Assembly (NCBI GenBank): GCA_037176705.1
Contig: CM073885.1
Coordinates: forward strand, 160,136,290 to 160,200,289
DNA length: 64,000 bases
Reading direction: 5' to 3'
Source: Molossus alvarezi
Lineage: Eukaryota > Chordata > Mammalia > Chiroptera > Molossidae
Shown: one piece after another, positions 32,697 through 45,650 of the stretch
Numbering within the stretch: the first letter of the stretch is position 1
How the letters are laid out: the number at the start of each line of letters is the position of its first letter
Notes under the pieces: model-generated
Told to the model about the DNA's origin: nothing
What the model saw: only the letters and a program-made list of their open reading frames with translations
Database searches by the model: none
Position numbers and translations under genes: made by a program

Positions 32697-33856
32697 TTGA
32701 TTTTTTCCCCCATTGATCCCCCCTCTCCTCAATCCTGCCCGCTTCCTACCTTCCTCACATTACTGTCAGTGTCCATTGGTATGCGTATATGCATAGAAGT
32801 TCTTTGGCATCTCATCCCGCCCTCCCTGCCCCCTTCCCTTTGAGGTTCATCAGTCTAACAACCAATTTGTTCTTCTTAATTTCTTCATCTTTTTCACCCA
32901 TTCCCCCCAGCCCCTGCCCATTTGGCAAGCAACAAAAAGTTCTCTGTATCTAGGAGTCTGTTTCTATTCTGCTTGCTCATTTTGTTTGTAGATTCAATTG
33001 TTGATAGATATGTATTAATTGTCATTTTATTGTTTATATTTTTGTTCTTATTCTCCTTCAAGAAGACCCTTCAACATTTCATATAATACTAGTTTGATGG
33101 TGATGAACTCCTTTAGTTTTTTCTTGTCTGGGAAACTCTTGATATGTCCATCAATTCTAACTGATAGCTTTGCAGGATAGAGTAATCTTGGTTGTAGGTC
33201 TTTGCTTTTCATTACCTTGAATATCTCTTGCCACTTCTTTCTGGCCTGAAAAGTTTCTTTTGAGAAATCAGCTGACAGTTATATGGAAGCTCCTTTGTAG
33301 GTAACAGACTGCTTTTCTCTTGCTGCTTTTAAGATTCTCTCTTTGACTTTAACCTTTGGCATTTTAATGATGATGTGTCTTGTGTGGACGTCTTTGGGTT
33401 CACCTTGTTTGGGACTCTCTGTGCTTCCTGGACTTGTACATCTATTTCCTTCACCAAGTTAAGGAAGTTTTCTGTCATTATTGTTTCAAATAAGTTTTCA
33501 ATTTCTTGCTCTCTCTCTCTTCTCCTTCTGGCACCCCGATGATGCGAATGTTGGCATATTTGAAGTTGTCCCAGAGGCTCCTTACACTATCCTCATTTTT
33601 TGGGATTCTTTTCTTTTTTTGCTGTTCTGATTCCAAATATTTTTTGCTTCCTTATATTCCAAATTGATGGTGTGCTTCTTGGCTTTACCTACTCTACTAT
33701 TAATTCCCTGTAAATTATCCTTCATTTCTGACTGTTCTTTTTTTATGTTGTTGATGTTCTCACTAAGTTTCTTGGAGGTCTCTTTAAGTTCCTTGAAGGT
33801 CTCACTAAGTTCTTTGAATGTCTCACCAAGTTTCTTGTGCAACCTTATAACCTGTG
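32697..33856 (-). mobile_element. Older HAL1, 3' part (reverse)
   Basis: 3'UTR and ORF1 sequence of a diverged HAL1. ORF1 remnants are readable at 33842-33582 (coiled coil with repeated ELSETFKEL-type heptads) and nearby. The element is split at 33856 by a younger HAL1 and resumes at 36051. Confidence 0.8.
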
Positions 33857-36050
33857 GTGTTTTTTTTTTAAATCTTTATTGTTGGATGTAAAATGTATTA
33901 CAGATGTTCCACATTTTTCCCCCACTGACCCCTCCTCCCCACTCCCGCCCCCCTCCCACCTTTTCCCACAGTACTGTCTGTGTCCATTGGTCATGCATAT
34001 AAGTTCTTTGGTTTATTTCTTCCCACCCCCCCAACCCCTTTCCCTTTGAGGTTTGTCATTCTAGCAATGAATTTGTGCTTCTTAATCCCTTCACCTTTTT
34101 CACCCATTCCCCCAACTCCCCTCCCAACTGGCAACCAACAAAATGTTCTCTGTATCTATGAGAATGTTTCTGTTCTACCTGTTCATTTTGTTTGTAGATT
34201 CAATTGTTGATAGATATGTATTCATTGCCATTTTGTTTGTTCATACATTTTATCTTTTTCTTCAAAAAGACCCTTCATCATTTTATATAATAACGGTTTG
34301 GTAGTGATGAACTCCTTTAACTTTTTCTTGTCTGGGAAAGTCTTTATGTCCATCGATTCTAAATGACAGCTTTGCAGGATAGAGTAATTTTGATTGTAGG
34401 TTCTTGCTTTTCATCACTCTGAATATTTCTTGCCACTCCCTTCTGGCCTGCAAAGTTTCTTTTGAGAAATCAGCTGACAGCCTTATGGGAACTCCCTTGT
34501 AGGTAACTAGCTGCCTTTCTCTTGCTGCTTGTAAGATTCTGTCTTTGTCTTGAACCTTTTGCATTTTGATGATGATGTGTCTTGGTATGGGCCTCTTAGG
34601 GTTCATCTTGTTTGGGACTCTCTGTGCTTCCTGGACTTGTATGTCTGTTTCCTTCACCAAGTTAGGAAAGTTTTCTGCCATTATTGTTTCAAACAGGGTT
34701 TCGATTTCTTGTTCTTGCTCTTCTCCTTCTGGAGCCCCAAGATGCGAATGTTGGCACGATTGAAGTTGTCCCAGAGGCTCCTTACAGTATCCTCATTTTT
34801 TTTTATTCTTTTTTCTTTTTGCTGTTCTGATTGGGTGTTTTTTGCTTCCTTATATTCCAAATTGATGGTTTGCTCCTTGTATTTACGTACTCTATTATTG
34901 AAGCTGTGTAAATTATTCTTTATTTCAGTTAATGCCTCCTTCAATTCTAACTGTGTATCCATGATCTCTGACTGGTCCTTTTTTATGCTCTTGAGGCCCT
35001 CCCTAAGTTCACTGAGGTTCTCACTAAGTTCATTGAGCATCCTTATAAGCAGTATTTTGAACTCAGTATCTGTTAGGTTGCTTATCTCCATTTCGCTTAG
35101 TTCTTTTCTTGGGGTTTTGTTCTGTTCTTTCATTTGGGACTGTTTTTTTGTCTCCTCATTTTAGCTGCCTCCCTGTGTTTGTTTCTGTGTATTACTTAAT
35201 GACAGGTATGGGGCTCGCTGAGACCAGATGCTGCTTGTTTGAAAGAATTTAGGAAAAACCTGAAGCAGGATCCAAGACAGGCCAATCCTATGGTTAAGCA
35301 AGTGGCAACAGCTTGGGTGGGCTTGAAAGTTGGGTGTGGCGGGGCCTCAGGGAGTCAACAGGGCGGGGCTACCAGTGTGAGCCAGGTTGCTGGAGTCCCA
35401 GATATGGCTTCTGTCTGCCGCCCCCGGGAAGGGTTCACCAAAGGAACAAAGGCCTCTTACAGCACGTTTGTCCCCGAGAAAGCCCCTTCTCCAGCCGTCG
35501 CTCCAGTGCCAAACAGCTCAGTTCTTCCCTGTATGTCTCTGGCGCCCGTGGAGTTGCCTCCTCTCCGAACTTAGAGGGAGAGAGTCTGATAAGTCTGTGT
35601 GTGGGCCCTTTAAGGAGCTGCCTGGGGCTCCAGCAGCCTCAACCTCCCTGAGCCTCAGTTCCTGCTGGTTTTTCCAGCCAGAAGTTATGGGGACTTCTCT
35701 TCCTGGCACTGGAACCCTGAGCGGAGCACCTGGTGTGGGACGGGGACCCCTCAGTCCTCAGGAAGGACCTTCCCAGCCGCGGGAGCCTCCTGATTTTTAT
35801 CCACCACACGTGGGTGTGGAACCAGCCTGTCCCACCGCCGCTTCCGCTGCCGCCCCACCCCTCGCGCCTTCGCCCCTCCTACCAGTCTGGAAGTGGCTGC
35901 TGCTTTAATTTTGTAGTTGTAGGACTTCATTCAGCTTGATTTCAGGTGGTTTTGAATGATGGTTTTTCTGTAGTTTAGTTGTAACTTTGATGTGGTTGTG
36001 GGAGGACGCGGTACCGCGTTTACCTACCTGCCATCTTGACCGGAAGTCCT
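33857..36050 (-). mobile_element. HAL1 element nested in an older HAL1
   Basis: A complete reverse HAL1: A-tail and 3'UTR at left, ORF1 at 35133-34283, G/C-rich 5'UTR to 36050. The target duplication aacctgtg occurs at 33849-33856 and 36051-36058. It lies inside the older HAL1, giving a clear order of insertion. Confidence 0.88.
34283..35133 (-). pseudogene. HAL1 ORF1p with one frameshift
   Basis: ORF1 of the nested HAL1. The N-terminal 150 codons (35133-34681, coiled coil) and the C-terminal 132 codons (34681-34283, QARREW near 34440) are each open but in different frames. The break lies near 34700-34745, in the stretch before the second frame's start. The frame extends slightly upstream of the ATG at 35133. 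Confidence 0.8.
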
Positions 36051-37563
36051 AACCTGTGTTTTAAACTCTGCATCTGATTGATTGCTTATCTCCATTTTCT
36101 TGAATTCTTTTCCTGGAGTTGTGTTCTTATTTTTCATTTGGGATATGTTTCTTTGTCTCCTCATATTGGCTGCTTACCTGTGATTGTTTCTATGTATTAG
36201 GTAGAGTTGTTATGTCTCCTAGGCTTTGTAGGGTGGCCTATTGTTGTAGGTGTCCAGTGGCACAGTCTCTGATCACTCCAGCTGGGCCCTCAAGGTGCAC
36301 CACTAGTGTAGACTATCCACCCTTCTGTTGTAATTGAGTCTTGATTGCTATTAGCACATCAATGGGAGGGATTTACTCTGGATGATCAGCTGCAAGGGCT
36401 GGCTGTGCCCACTGACCACTGGCCTATGATTCCCTTTGAGGATCAGCTGTGTGGGGGCCCACCACACAGAATAAGACTTACTTCATTAGGGCTCTGGTAC
36501 CCACTGAGTCCACTCACTGAATGTGTCACTTGTAGAGGTGGTTGTGTGGTGGTGCTTCAATGTGGTCTGAAGCTGTCCACTGGGTGTGCTAGCTCTGAGG
36601 CAAGGCCAGCCACTGACTGTGTTCAATCTGGGGCCACCTGGCATCAGCTACAAAGTGATCTGCTGATGGCTGCTTCTTGTGCTGGGCTTAGAGGTGCCCA
36701 GGAAAAGCCAAGTTTTGAACCAAGACTAGCTGCCTCTAGTGCCAGGCCTGGGGCCACTTAACAAGAGATATGGGGCTCACTGAGACCAGATGCTACTTGT
36801 TTGAGAGATTTTAGGAAACTCTGAAGCAGGATCCAAGACAGGCCAATCTTATAGTAAAGCCTTTGAAAACAGCTTGGGTTGGCCTGAAAGTTGGGTGGGG
36901 AAGGATCTCAGGGAATCACCAGGTTGGGGCAAACAGTGTGAGCCAGGTTTCTGAAGTCCCAGATATGGCAGCCATCTGCCGCCCCAGGGAAGTGCTCACC
37001 AAAGGAACATCAGCCTCTGCCAGCATGTCTATCCAAGAGAAAGCCACCTCTCGAGCCTTTATCCCAATGCCAAACAGCTCAGTTCTTCCTGTATGTCTCT
37101 GGCACCCCTCAAGTTGCCTCCCCTCCAAGCTTAGAGGGAGCAAGTCTGAGTAAGCCTGTGCATGGACCCTTTAAGAGGAGCTGCCTGGGGCTCCAGAAGC
37201 CTCAGCCTGCCTCAGCCTCAGTTCCCGCTGGTTTTTCTAGCCAGAAGTTATGGGGACTTCTCTTCCTGGCACTGGAACCCTGAGCTGGGCACATGGTGTG
37301 GGACGGGGACCCCTCACTCCTCAGAGACCTTAGCAGCCGAGGTATCTTCCTGATTTTTATCCACCACACGTGGGTATGGGACCAGCCCATCCCCCACTGC
37401 CTCCTACAAGTCTCGATGCTGCTGCTTCTTTAATTTCATAGTTGTAGGACTTCCATTCAGCTTGATTTCAGGTGATTCTGAATGATGGTTGTGTTATAAT
37501 TTTGATGTGGTTGTGGGAGGAGGCAATACCGCATTTACCTGTGCTGCCATCCTGACTGAAAGT
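36051..37563 (-). mobile_element. Older HAL1, 5' part (reverse)
   Basis: The 5' half of the older HAL1: ORF1 start region, then a G/C-rich 5'UTR ending in catcctgactgaaagt near 37550. It contains an extra stretch (about 36200-36760) not found in the younger copies, perhaps a further insertion or a subfamily difference. Confidence 0.75.
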
Positions 37564-38479
37564 TCCTTTTTTTTTTTGTAGTGTCTTTGCCTGGTTGGGT
37601 ATCAGGGTAATACTGGTCTTATAAAATGAGTTTGGAAGCCTTCCTTCTTCAATTTTTGAAGTAGTTTGAGAAGGATAGGTATTCTTCTATAAAAGTATGG
37701 TAAAATTTACCTGTGTAGGCATCTGTTCCAAGGCTCTTGTTTGTTGGAGTTTTTTGATTACCAATTTGATTTTGTTATCAGTCTGTTCAGAATTTCTGTT
37801 TCTTCCTGATTCAGACTTGGATGATTGTATGTTTATAGGAATTCATCTTTTTTTTCAGGTTTTCTAATTTGTTGGTATATAATCATTTGTAGTTTTTCCT
37901 GATAATCCTTTGTTTCTGTAGCATCAGTTGTCACTTTTCTTTCATTTCTGATTTTATTTGGGCCCTGTCTCTTTATTTCTTGATGAGTCTAGTTAAAGGT
38001 TTATTAATTTTGTTTATCTTTTTAAAGAACCATGTCTTGGTTTCATTGATTATTTCTATTGTTATTTTTAGACTTCATTGCATTTATTTCTGTTTTACTC
38101 TTTATTATTTCCTTTCTTCTACTCATTTTAGGTATTTTTTTGGTGGGTTTTTTTTCTAGTTCATTCAGATGTAAGGTTAGCTTGAGGTAGGCCTGTATTG
38201 CTATAAATTTACCTCTTAAAATTGTTTTGGTTATGTTCCATAGATTTTAGATCATTGTTTTTATTTTCATTTGTCTCCAGGTATCTTTTGATTTTTTCCC
38301 TTTATCTCCTTGTTTACCCATTCATTTCTTAGTAGCATGTTATTTAGCCTTCATGTGTTTGTGCTTTTCAGTTTTCTTCTTTTAATTGATTTCTAGTTTC
38401 ATACCATTGTGATTTAAAAAGATACTTGATATGATTTCAATCTTAAATTTTTGAGACTTTTTTGCCTAACATGTAGTCT
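37564..38479 (-). mobile_element. Old LINE-1 ORF2 fragment, right piece
   Basis: Reverse ORF2 sequence (gtagtgtctttgcctggttg; aaagaaccatgtcttggttt), many stops. It is the right half of the L1 split by the HAL1 pair. Confidence 0.75.
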
Positions 38480-38756
38480 ATCCTGCCTCTTGCCCCTCCA
38501 GCCCTAAGCCCAAAGCTAGTCAATTCAGTTTTATCCATATGTCTCTGGCACTTTTCTTTCTTTTTGTTTTAATCTTCACCCAAGGATATTTTTCCATTTA
38601 TCTTCAGATAGAGTGGCAAGGAGGAAAAGAGAAGGAGAGAAAGAAACATTGATGGGTTTTCTGTAATTTTAGCTGTAATTTTAATGTGGTCATGAGTGGT
38701 GGCAAACATAATGTTTACCTACTCAGCCATCTTGACTGAAAATCCAACTGCCAGCT
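38480..38756 (-). mobile_element. Old HAL1 5'UTR remnant with SINE piece
   Basis: 38495-38560 and 38658-38750 resemble the HAL1 5'UTR (tatgtctctggcac; tcagccatcttgactgaaa). A 5'-truncated reverse SINE (about 38562-38657, cacccaaggatatttttcc) lies between them. Confidence 0.6.
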
Positions 38757-40191
38757 TCTTGACAATGTCACCGTGTGCTGTTGAATGGGAACAATTTAGT
38801 GAGTTTCAGATCCCTGGGCAAGAGAGGGTCTTCTGCAGTGTCCATTATACCCAGGTGTTGGACCAAAGATTTATATCCTTCCCTTTTGCTATTCTACTTG
38901 TAGTCTGAAACTGGCAACTCTGTGCTATAGTGAGAACACCTCTTCTTGAATCTTTGTGCCAGCATCTGTCACGGAAGAGGATTAGGCACTTCTCTTGGTA
39001 GGGAGACTGTTGTCATCATGAACTGAGGCCTGTGACCTAGTCCCATCACTGAACAGACACTCTACTCAAGAGTAGCTGGTGGGATTCAGACACCCTCTCA
39101 GCAGGCTATGCACCTTACAACAGTAGCAAAAGGGAGCCAAGAAATAGCTTGTTTTATAAGATTGACGTGATGTGAAAGTATCAGCTATGTTCACCATAAG
39201 ACCCATTGGAAAAACATTATAAAGGTCATAACTTGTAAATGGTGACAAATTAAAAATCTTATAAGTGAAAAAAGAATTGAACAAGAAAGATATCTTTCAT
39301 CCATTTAACCTTGAAGCATTCAAGAGTCACTAAATTGAGAGGACTCCTTAAGTCTTACATATTAATTATTGCCTTTCCCACTCATTAGCACTTGGGCTGT
39401 TTTTGCAGTATTCCAGGCAGCACTGGAGCATAAAGTGGGGAACCCAGAAGCCAACCCTGGGGTAAGAAGATAAGTATAAGGGAGGTGATTTAGGAAGGTA
39501 AGAACCCCTGGCAGGCATGGGGGAAGCGGCAGGGAAGGGAGACAACCAATAGACAATGTTACTGGTCAGATACAGCTGCAGGTGACTGAAGCTTAGTTCT
39601 GCTGGGGAAACTGTATGCCAGTGTAAAACATACACCTGTAATGGATTTCTCCCAAGGTACCAGGTTGCTGGGCATTTATCCATCTCCTCCCCATCGGTCA
39701 TTGGCTGAAGGCTGCTCTGAGGGGCCATCATCCCTTGCATTTTGGTCTACTCAGCAAGAGGTAAAGGACTCCTGAGCGAGGCAAGAGAAAACCCTCAGGC
39801 TGCAAAATGCAGCTCTGGCAGTTCAAAGTGATGGTCTTGTCAAGCAGTGAAGGCTGAGAGATGTGGGGTAGAGCAGCAGCCTATACACAAGCCCAGCCAG
39901 TGGAATGGTTTCCAGTGGGGCTATATTTCCTGTGCATGATGGTTATTTTACCACAGTTAAAATAATCAGAAGAACAGAACCAAAACAGGTACAATTTAAT
40001 GCTTCTGCAGTTATATTTTAGAACAGAATAGGATGATTAACAGATACCAAGTTTCATGTGTTTCAGAAAATTCCATTGAAGTCTGCATCTTGAACTATTT
40101 TGTAAAATGACAAACATTTACATGATGTAAATTACAGAATGAAACAATGAAATCCTAAAAGATGATGGCAAGTAACACAATGAACAAAGGC
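38757..40191 (-). other. MEIG1 3'UTR and 3' flank
   Basis: Unique sequence downstream of the MEIG1 stop. On the minus strand an ATTAAA at 40000-39995 is a plausible poly(A) signal about 190 bases after the stop codon. Further left I see no gene or clear repeat. Confidence 0.45.
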
Positions 40192-40320
40192 CTAGTATGC
40201 ATAAATTTTCACTTTGTGGACTTCCTTGTCTTCACATTCCCTCTGTTTGTTGTAGTAATAGAAAGTATTGTCCCTTCTCTGAAGTTTCTTCACATATCCT
40301 GTCTCTGGCCAACGATCTAC
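40192..40320 (-). CDS. MEIG1: MEIG1 last coding exon
   Basis: MEIG1 is a small protein of male germ cells. It works with PACRG in assembling the spermatid manchette and sperm flagellum. This exon encodes the last 42 residues, from a Val after the acceptor AG (40321-40322), through [12 protein letters not shown] and FYYYNKQRE, to the C-terminal KIYAY and TAG at 40194-40192. It matches the family essentially residue for residue, with no frame damage. Together with the upstream exon it gives 88 residues, the usual length. The join is phase 0. Confidence 0.96.
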   Translation of the reverse strand, partial: VDRWPETGYVKKLQRRDNTFYYYNKQRECEDKEVHKVKIYAY

Positions 40321-40661
40321 CTACACATCAAAAACCAGAATACAGATATTGTCATGCCAGTTCTATTTTATATAATATTTTACTATCAAATAGTTAAAAG
40401 TATAAGTCACATCAAAAAGTTAAAGTATAAAATTAAGTTTTGAAATACTTGAGGTTTTAGAGAGTATTACACAAACCCCAAAACTCATCTTAAGTTGCAT
40501 CCTTTAATGACAAAACACCTAATTTGGTGTTTCTCTCTACATTCTAATTTCTAGGCTTAAATTTATACTCAGTGACCAAGACAGAGGAAACGTTTAACAT
40601 ACTCTAAACTTAACGCATATGTTTACAAATGATTTTAAAAACATTATTACCTCCTAATTTT

Positions 40662-40909
40662 TTTTTTTTTTTATCCTCACCCGAGGACATTTTTCCATTT
40701 TTTGTTCAGGTAGAGTGGGAGGGAGAGAGAGGAAGAGAGAAAGAGGGAAACATTGATGTGAAAGGGACACATCGAGTGGCTGCCATCCGCACGACCGACC
40801 AGGGCCGGGGACAAACTGCAACCGAGGTACGCGCCCTTAGCGGGAACCGAACCCGGGTCTCTCTGGACCGCAGGCCGACGCTCTAACAGCTGAGCCAAAC
40901 CAGCCAGGG
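40662..40909 (-). repeat. VES-type SINE in MEIG1 intron
   Basis: Full-length reverse copy (same sense as MEIG1); duplication attacctcctaatttt at 40646-40661 and 40910-40925. Confidence 0.93.
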
Positions 40910-40925
40910 ATTACCTCCTAATTTT

Positions 40926-42329
40926 TAAAAGTAATACCCCAGGAGGAATTAGGGCTAAACCAGACCCCATTCTGAGAGCTGACTGTTGATGGCACGAAAG
41001 TGACTAAAGAAAGCAGCTAGACTTGACATAAAGGGCCATATGTATTTCCTCACATCTATGTTTCAAGTTTACCTTGAAACTCAATTTTTAATAGAAATTT
41101 GAGATCATGAATATGGTCCTTGGCAGTCTTTCTTACCCCCCCCCCACACACACACACATTCTTTCTCGTATGTCTTATTTGTTGGTTTCCTTTATAGTTT
41201 GGCCTGATCTAATTTGAACATTTTTCTCCCATTCCTCAGCAGATTCATGTTATGCCCCCTTAATCAAGTCGATGCATTTCTGTGTTTGTTGGATATGTTT
41301 GTTTGTTTTTTCTGGATGTTGTGAGATGTACCCTCATTGTCAAAATCTGGTATTCAGGTTTCCTGATCTAAACCACCAAATCTTGTCCCTCAACACCATC
41401 TGCACAGGCAGCTTCACTTCTCACAGTCCCCTCTTAGAAATCATCCTGTTCAATGGAAATCGGAATACAAAGGCATACACATCGTTAATTGCTAACAGCA
41501 CATTTTCATTTTCTTCTTTGTCTCATTATCTAGGAAATAGCAAAAATAAGTGACAACACATCTGATAAACTACAGCAAGCTCTCTGACACACAGTGTAGA
41601 AAAAAAGTCATAAATTCTATCACTTAGGTCAAGCCTGCCTTTGTAGCTTCCGTTGCCCTCAGCAGAGAAAGAAAGGTATTCTCAGGACACCGGTGACAGC
41701 TCTCTTCCTCTGGGAGCCTGTAGGAGGTTCTGTTTCATTTACTAGGGTCTTGAACACCATCTCATGCAGTGAAGAGACAGTATGTACAACTGCTGTTTCC
41801 AGAGAACCGCCACAGCCACTTCCTATGGAACAAAGAGCCTCCAAACAGCTACACTGGTTATGTACTCATCATGATTTCATGATTGATTGATTTCATGATT
41901 GATTCCTTCCTAGCTTTTCACTTAATCACTCCCATTCAACCAAGGAAATCTTCACTCCTGAGAGAATATGGACTGGAGTGATATGGTCCTCAAATCGAGC
42001 TCCCCTTAGGCAGGAGAGCAGCAGCACTAATATCATCCATAAGGTTGAGTGCCTCAGGTCAGGACAAAGAACTTCACTCACACCCTTCAGACTGCTGGTT
42101 CATGCCACTCAAGGCAAGCCTTCCTCCCCACCCCACCTATCCTTTAAGGCCCACTGCAGATCCCTCTGGGGGCATGATGCCTTTTCAGAGGTTGGTCCCC
42201 AAAGGACCAACTGAATTCCTGTGCTGCTTCTTTTAAGGCATATATTTTAACTTATATAAGATTTTATTGTTCTTGTCATTCTCATTCTTCTTCTTCAAGG
42301 TATAAGAATAATTAGAGTTATCACTCATT
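40926..42329. other. MEIG1 intron, mostly unique
   Basis: No exon or clear repeat recognised, apart from a short C-run and (ca)n near 41140-41158. Confidence 0.4.
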
Positions 42330-42670
42330 AAGCACTTTCTGTTCACTCAGCCAATTATCATTGAGCATTGCAATGTCAGGCACTTCACACACATGCTTTC
42401 ATTTCATTCCTGTGACAATTTTCTGATGGAGGCACTGCCATCGCAGTTTTGCAGGGGAGCTCAGTGAAGTCAAGAACCTTGTTTGGGATTACCCAGCTAT
42501 CAAGGGGAGAGCAAGGTTGCAATCCTTGGACAGACTGGCTGCAAATCCTGTACTCTTCCCACTGGCCTACAAAATTTCTTGAGGTCAGCATGTGCTTCTA
42601 TTTTTTATTTCCTACAGCACTTAGCACAGAAATTTGCACATTGTAGGTACCCAATAAATATATACTACTG
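42330..42670 (+). repeat. MIR / L2-like ancient repeat
   Basis: 42330-42570 follows the MIR core pattern (ttctgatggaggcactgcc, ggattacccagctatcaag, then tgtactcttcccactggcc). 42600-42670 resembles an L2/MIR 3' end (tagcacagaaatttgcac, then acccaataaatat). Divergence is high, as expected for repeats this old. Confidence 0.65.
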
Positions 42671-42730
42671 AAGTGAAAACCTCTCTATAATTGCCAAGTC
42701 ACAACACAAAAAGGGTTGTTCTTTCCTTCA

Positions 42731-42731
<1 letters not shown>

Positions 42732-42768
<37 letters not shown>
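42732..42768. repeat. (CA)n microsatellite
   Basis: About 18 uninterrupted CA units. Confidence 0.95.
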
Positions 42769-42772
<4 letters not shown>

Positions 42773-42953
42773 CTCAGATGCTTTTTGGGACTTCTAATTT
42801 AAGGGTATTCTTATTGTCCTCTTAAAATCTAATTTTACCTCAATTACAACAGTATTGGGGTAGCTGTGCCTTTATGATCACATCATCTATATGATCCCAG
42901 GCCTTATACCTTTTAGGGGTATCCCAATCATAAGGCAAGGTATAAAGCTTATT

Positions 42954-45138
42954 ATTATTATTTTTCAAATCTTTATTGTTGAATGTAAAATGTATTACAG
43001 ATGTTCCACATTTTTCCCCCACTGATCCCCTCCTCCCCACTCCCGCCCCCCTCCTGCCTTTTCCCACACTATTGTCTGTGTCCATTGGTTATGCATATAA
43101 GTTCTTTGGTTTATTCCACCCACCCCCCCAAAACCCTTTCCCTTTGAGGTTTGACAGTCTAGCAATGAATTTGTACTTCTTAATCTCTTCACCTTTTTCA
43201 CCCATTCCCCCAACCCCCCTCCCAACTGGCAACCAACAAAATGTTCTCTGTATCTATGAGAATGTTTCTGTTCTACCGGTTCATTTTGTTTGTAGATTCC
43301 ATTGTCAATAGATATGTATTCATTGCCATTTTGTTTGTTCATATATTTTATCTTTTTTTTTTTCAAAAAGACCCTTCCATCATTTCATGTAATAACGGTC
43401 TGGTGGTGATGAACTCCTTTAACTTTTTCTTGTCTGGGAAAGTCTTTATATGGCCATCGATTCTAAATGACAGCTTTGCAGGATAGAGTAATCTTGATTG
43501 TAGGTTCTTGCTTTTCATCCCTCTGAATATTTCTTGCCACTCCCTTCTGGCCTGCAAAGTTTCTTTTGAGAAATCAGCTGACAGCCTTATGGGAACTCCC
43601 TTGTAGGTAACTAGCTGCCTTTCTCTTGCTGCTTTTAAGATTCTGTCTTTGTCTTGAACCTTTTGCATTTTGATGATGATGTGTCTTGGTGTGGGCCTCT
43701 TGGGGTTCATCTTGTTTGGGACTCTCTGTGCTTCCTGGACTTGTATGTCTGTTTCCTTCACCAAGTTAGGAAAGTTTTCTGCCATTACTGTTTCAAACAG
43801 GTTTTCAATTTCTTGTTCTCTCTCTCTTCTCCTTCTGGCACCCCAAGATGCTAATATTGGCATGCTTGAAGTTGTCCCAGAGGCTCCTTACACTATCCTC
43901 AATTTTTTGGATTCTTTTTTCTTTTTGCTGTTCTGATTGGGTGTTTTTTTGCTTCCTTATATTCCAAATCGATGGTTTGCTTGTTGGATTTACGTACTCT
44001 ACTATTGAATCTGTGTAAATTATTCTTTATTTCAGTTCAAGTCTTCTTCAATTCTGACTGTGCATCCATCATTTATGACTGGTCCTTTTTTTATGCTCTT
44101 GAGGCCCTCATTAAGTTCATTGAGCATCCTTATAAGCAGTATTTTGAATTCAGCATCTGTTACGTTGCTTATCTCCATTTCGCTTAGTTCTGTTCTTGGG
44201 GTTTTGTTCTGTTCTTTCCTTTGGGACCTGTTTCATTGTCTCCTCATTTTGGCTGCCTCCCTGTGTTTGTTTCTGTGTATTACTTAACGAGAGGTATGGG
44301 GCTGGCTGAGACCAGATGGTGCTCGTTTGAAAGAATTTAGGAAAAACCTGAAGCAGGATCCAAGACAGGCCAATCCTATGGTTAAGCAAGTGGCAACAGC
44401 TTGGGTGGGCCTGAAAGTTGGGTGGGGTGGGGCCTCAAGGAATCACCAGGGCGGGGCTACCAGTGTGAGCCAGGTTGCTGGAGTCCCAGATATGGCTTCT
44501 GTCTGCCGCCCCAGGGAAGGGCTCACCAAAGGAACAAAGGCCTCTGACAGCACTTTTGTCCCAGAGAAAGCCCCCTCTCCAGGCCTCGCTCCAGTGCCAA
44601 ACAGCTCAGTTCTTCCCTGTATGTCTCTGGTGCCCCTCGAGCTGCCTCCCCTCCAAGCTTAGAGGGAGAGAGTTCGATAAGTTTGTGCGCGGGCCCTTGA
44701 AGGAGCTGCCTGGGGTTCCTGCCGCTTCAGCTTCCCTGAGCCTCAGTTCCTGCTGGTTTTTCCAGCCAGAAGTTATGGGGAGTCTCTTCCTGGCACTAGA
44801 ACCCTGAGCGGGGCACCTGTTGTGGGACGGGGACCCCTCAGTCCTCAAGAAGAACCTTCCCAGCCGAGGTGTCCTCCTGATTTTTATCCGCCACACTTGG
44901 GTGTGGGACCAGCCCCTCGTGCTGCTGCCGCTGCCACTGCCCCCTCACGCCTCCGCCCCTCCTACCGGTCTCGATGTGGCTGCTGCTTTAATTCCGTAGT
45001 TGTAGGACTTCCATTCAGCTTGATTTCAGGCGGTCTTGAATGATGGTTGTTCTGTAGTTTAGTTGTAACTTTGATGTGGTTGTGGGAGGACGCGATACCA
45101 CGTTTACCTACGCCGCCATCTTGACTGGAAGTCTTTTG
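42954..45138 (-). mobile_element. HAL1 element in MEIG1 intron
   Basis: Complete reverse HAL1 (same sense as MEIG1): A/T-rich tail and 3'UTR at left, ORF1 about 44272-43363, 5'UTR to 45138. Duplication aagcttatt at 42945-42953 and 45139-45147. Its overall length matches the other HAL1 copies. Confidence 0.88.
43363..44272 (-). pseudogene. HAL1 ORF1p, frameshifted
   Basis: The C-terminal half is open (43863-43363, 166 codons, with QARREW near 43545). The coiled-coil half (about 44272-43880) is broken by frameshifts. Compared with the intact copy at 15177 it is closely similar but coding-dead. Confidence 0.8.
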
Positions 45139-45272
45139 AAGCTTATTTTTTAACAGCATTAAAATGTTAATGCTTGTGTTTTATCTATTTAAAAGCTATA
45201 GATGATACAGTAATGAAAAATACCTTTCAGTAATTGGGACAGAGAAAAATGTTAGATGTCAGAAGACTGAAA

Positions 45273-45571
45273 CAGTCAGCCCTCTGTATCTGTGGGTTTT
45301 AGATCTGCAGAGTCAACCAACTGCTCATCAAAAATATTAGAAAAAAAATCAAACAGTTCCCATCAGAAAAACTTGAATTTGCCATATGCCAAGCACTACA
45401 CTGAATTCATGCAAATGAAGTGATGTGTAGGTATACCCTGCTGCAGTCTATCTGAAAATATAGGTCATATGCAAATACTACACCATTTTATATAAGGAAC
45501 TTGAGCATCCATGGATTTGAGTATCCACAGGGTTCCTGAAAACAATCCCCTGGAACACTGAGGGATGACTG
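45273..45571 (+). mobile_element. Tigger-like DNA transposon (non-autonomous)
   Basis: Imperfect terminal inverted repeats (cagtcagccctctgtatctg at left; the complement of agggatgactg at right) enclose about 300 bases without coding capacity. The ends match the TcMar-Tigger style of short mammalian elements. The flanking TA duplication has decayed. Confidence 0.7.
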
Positions 45572-45650
45572 TATATGAAAACCACAATCTTCATTTGATC
45601 ATTGTTTATAACTTCATTCCTCACTAGCCCTACTATCTGTCAAGTTAATG

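Noticed and set aside
41272..41553. 93-codon frame in the MEIG1 intron as an exon
   Set aside because: No splice-site support and no recognisable family; length expected by chance.
42732..42768. CRISPR-like or structured array
   Set aside because: Simple CA dinucleotide repeat; there is no array of direct repeats with unique spacers anywhere in the window, and the genome is mammalian.
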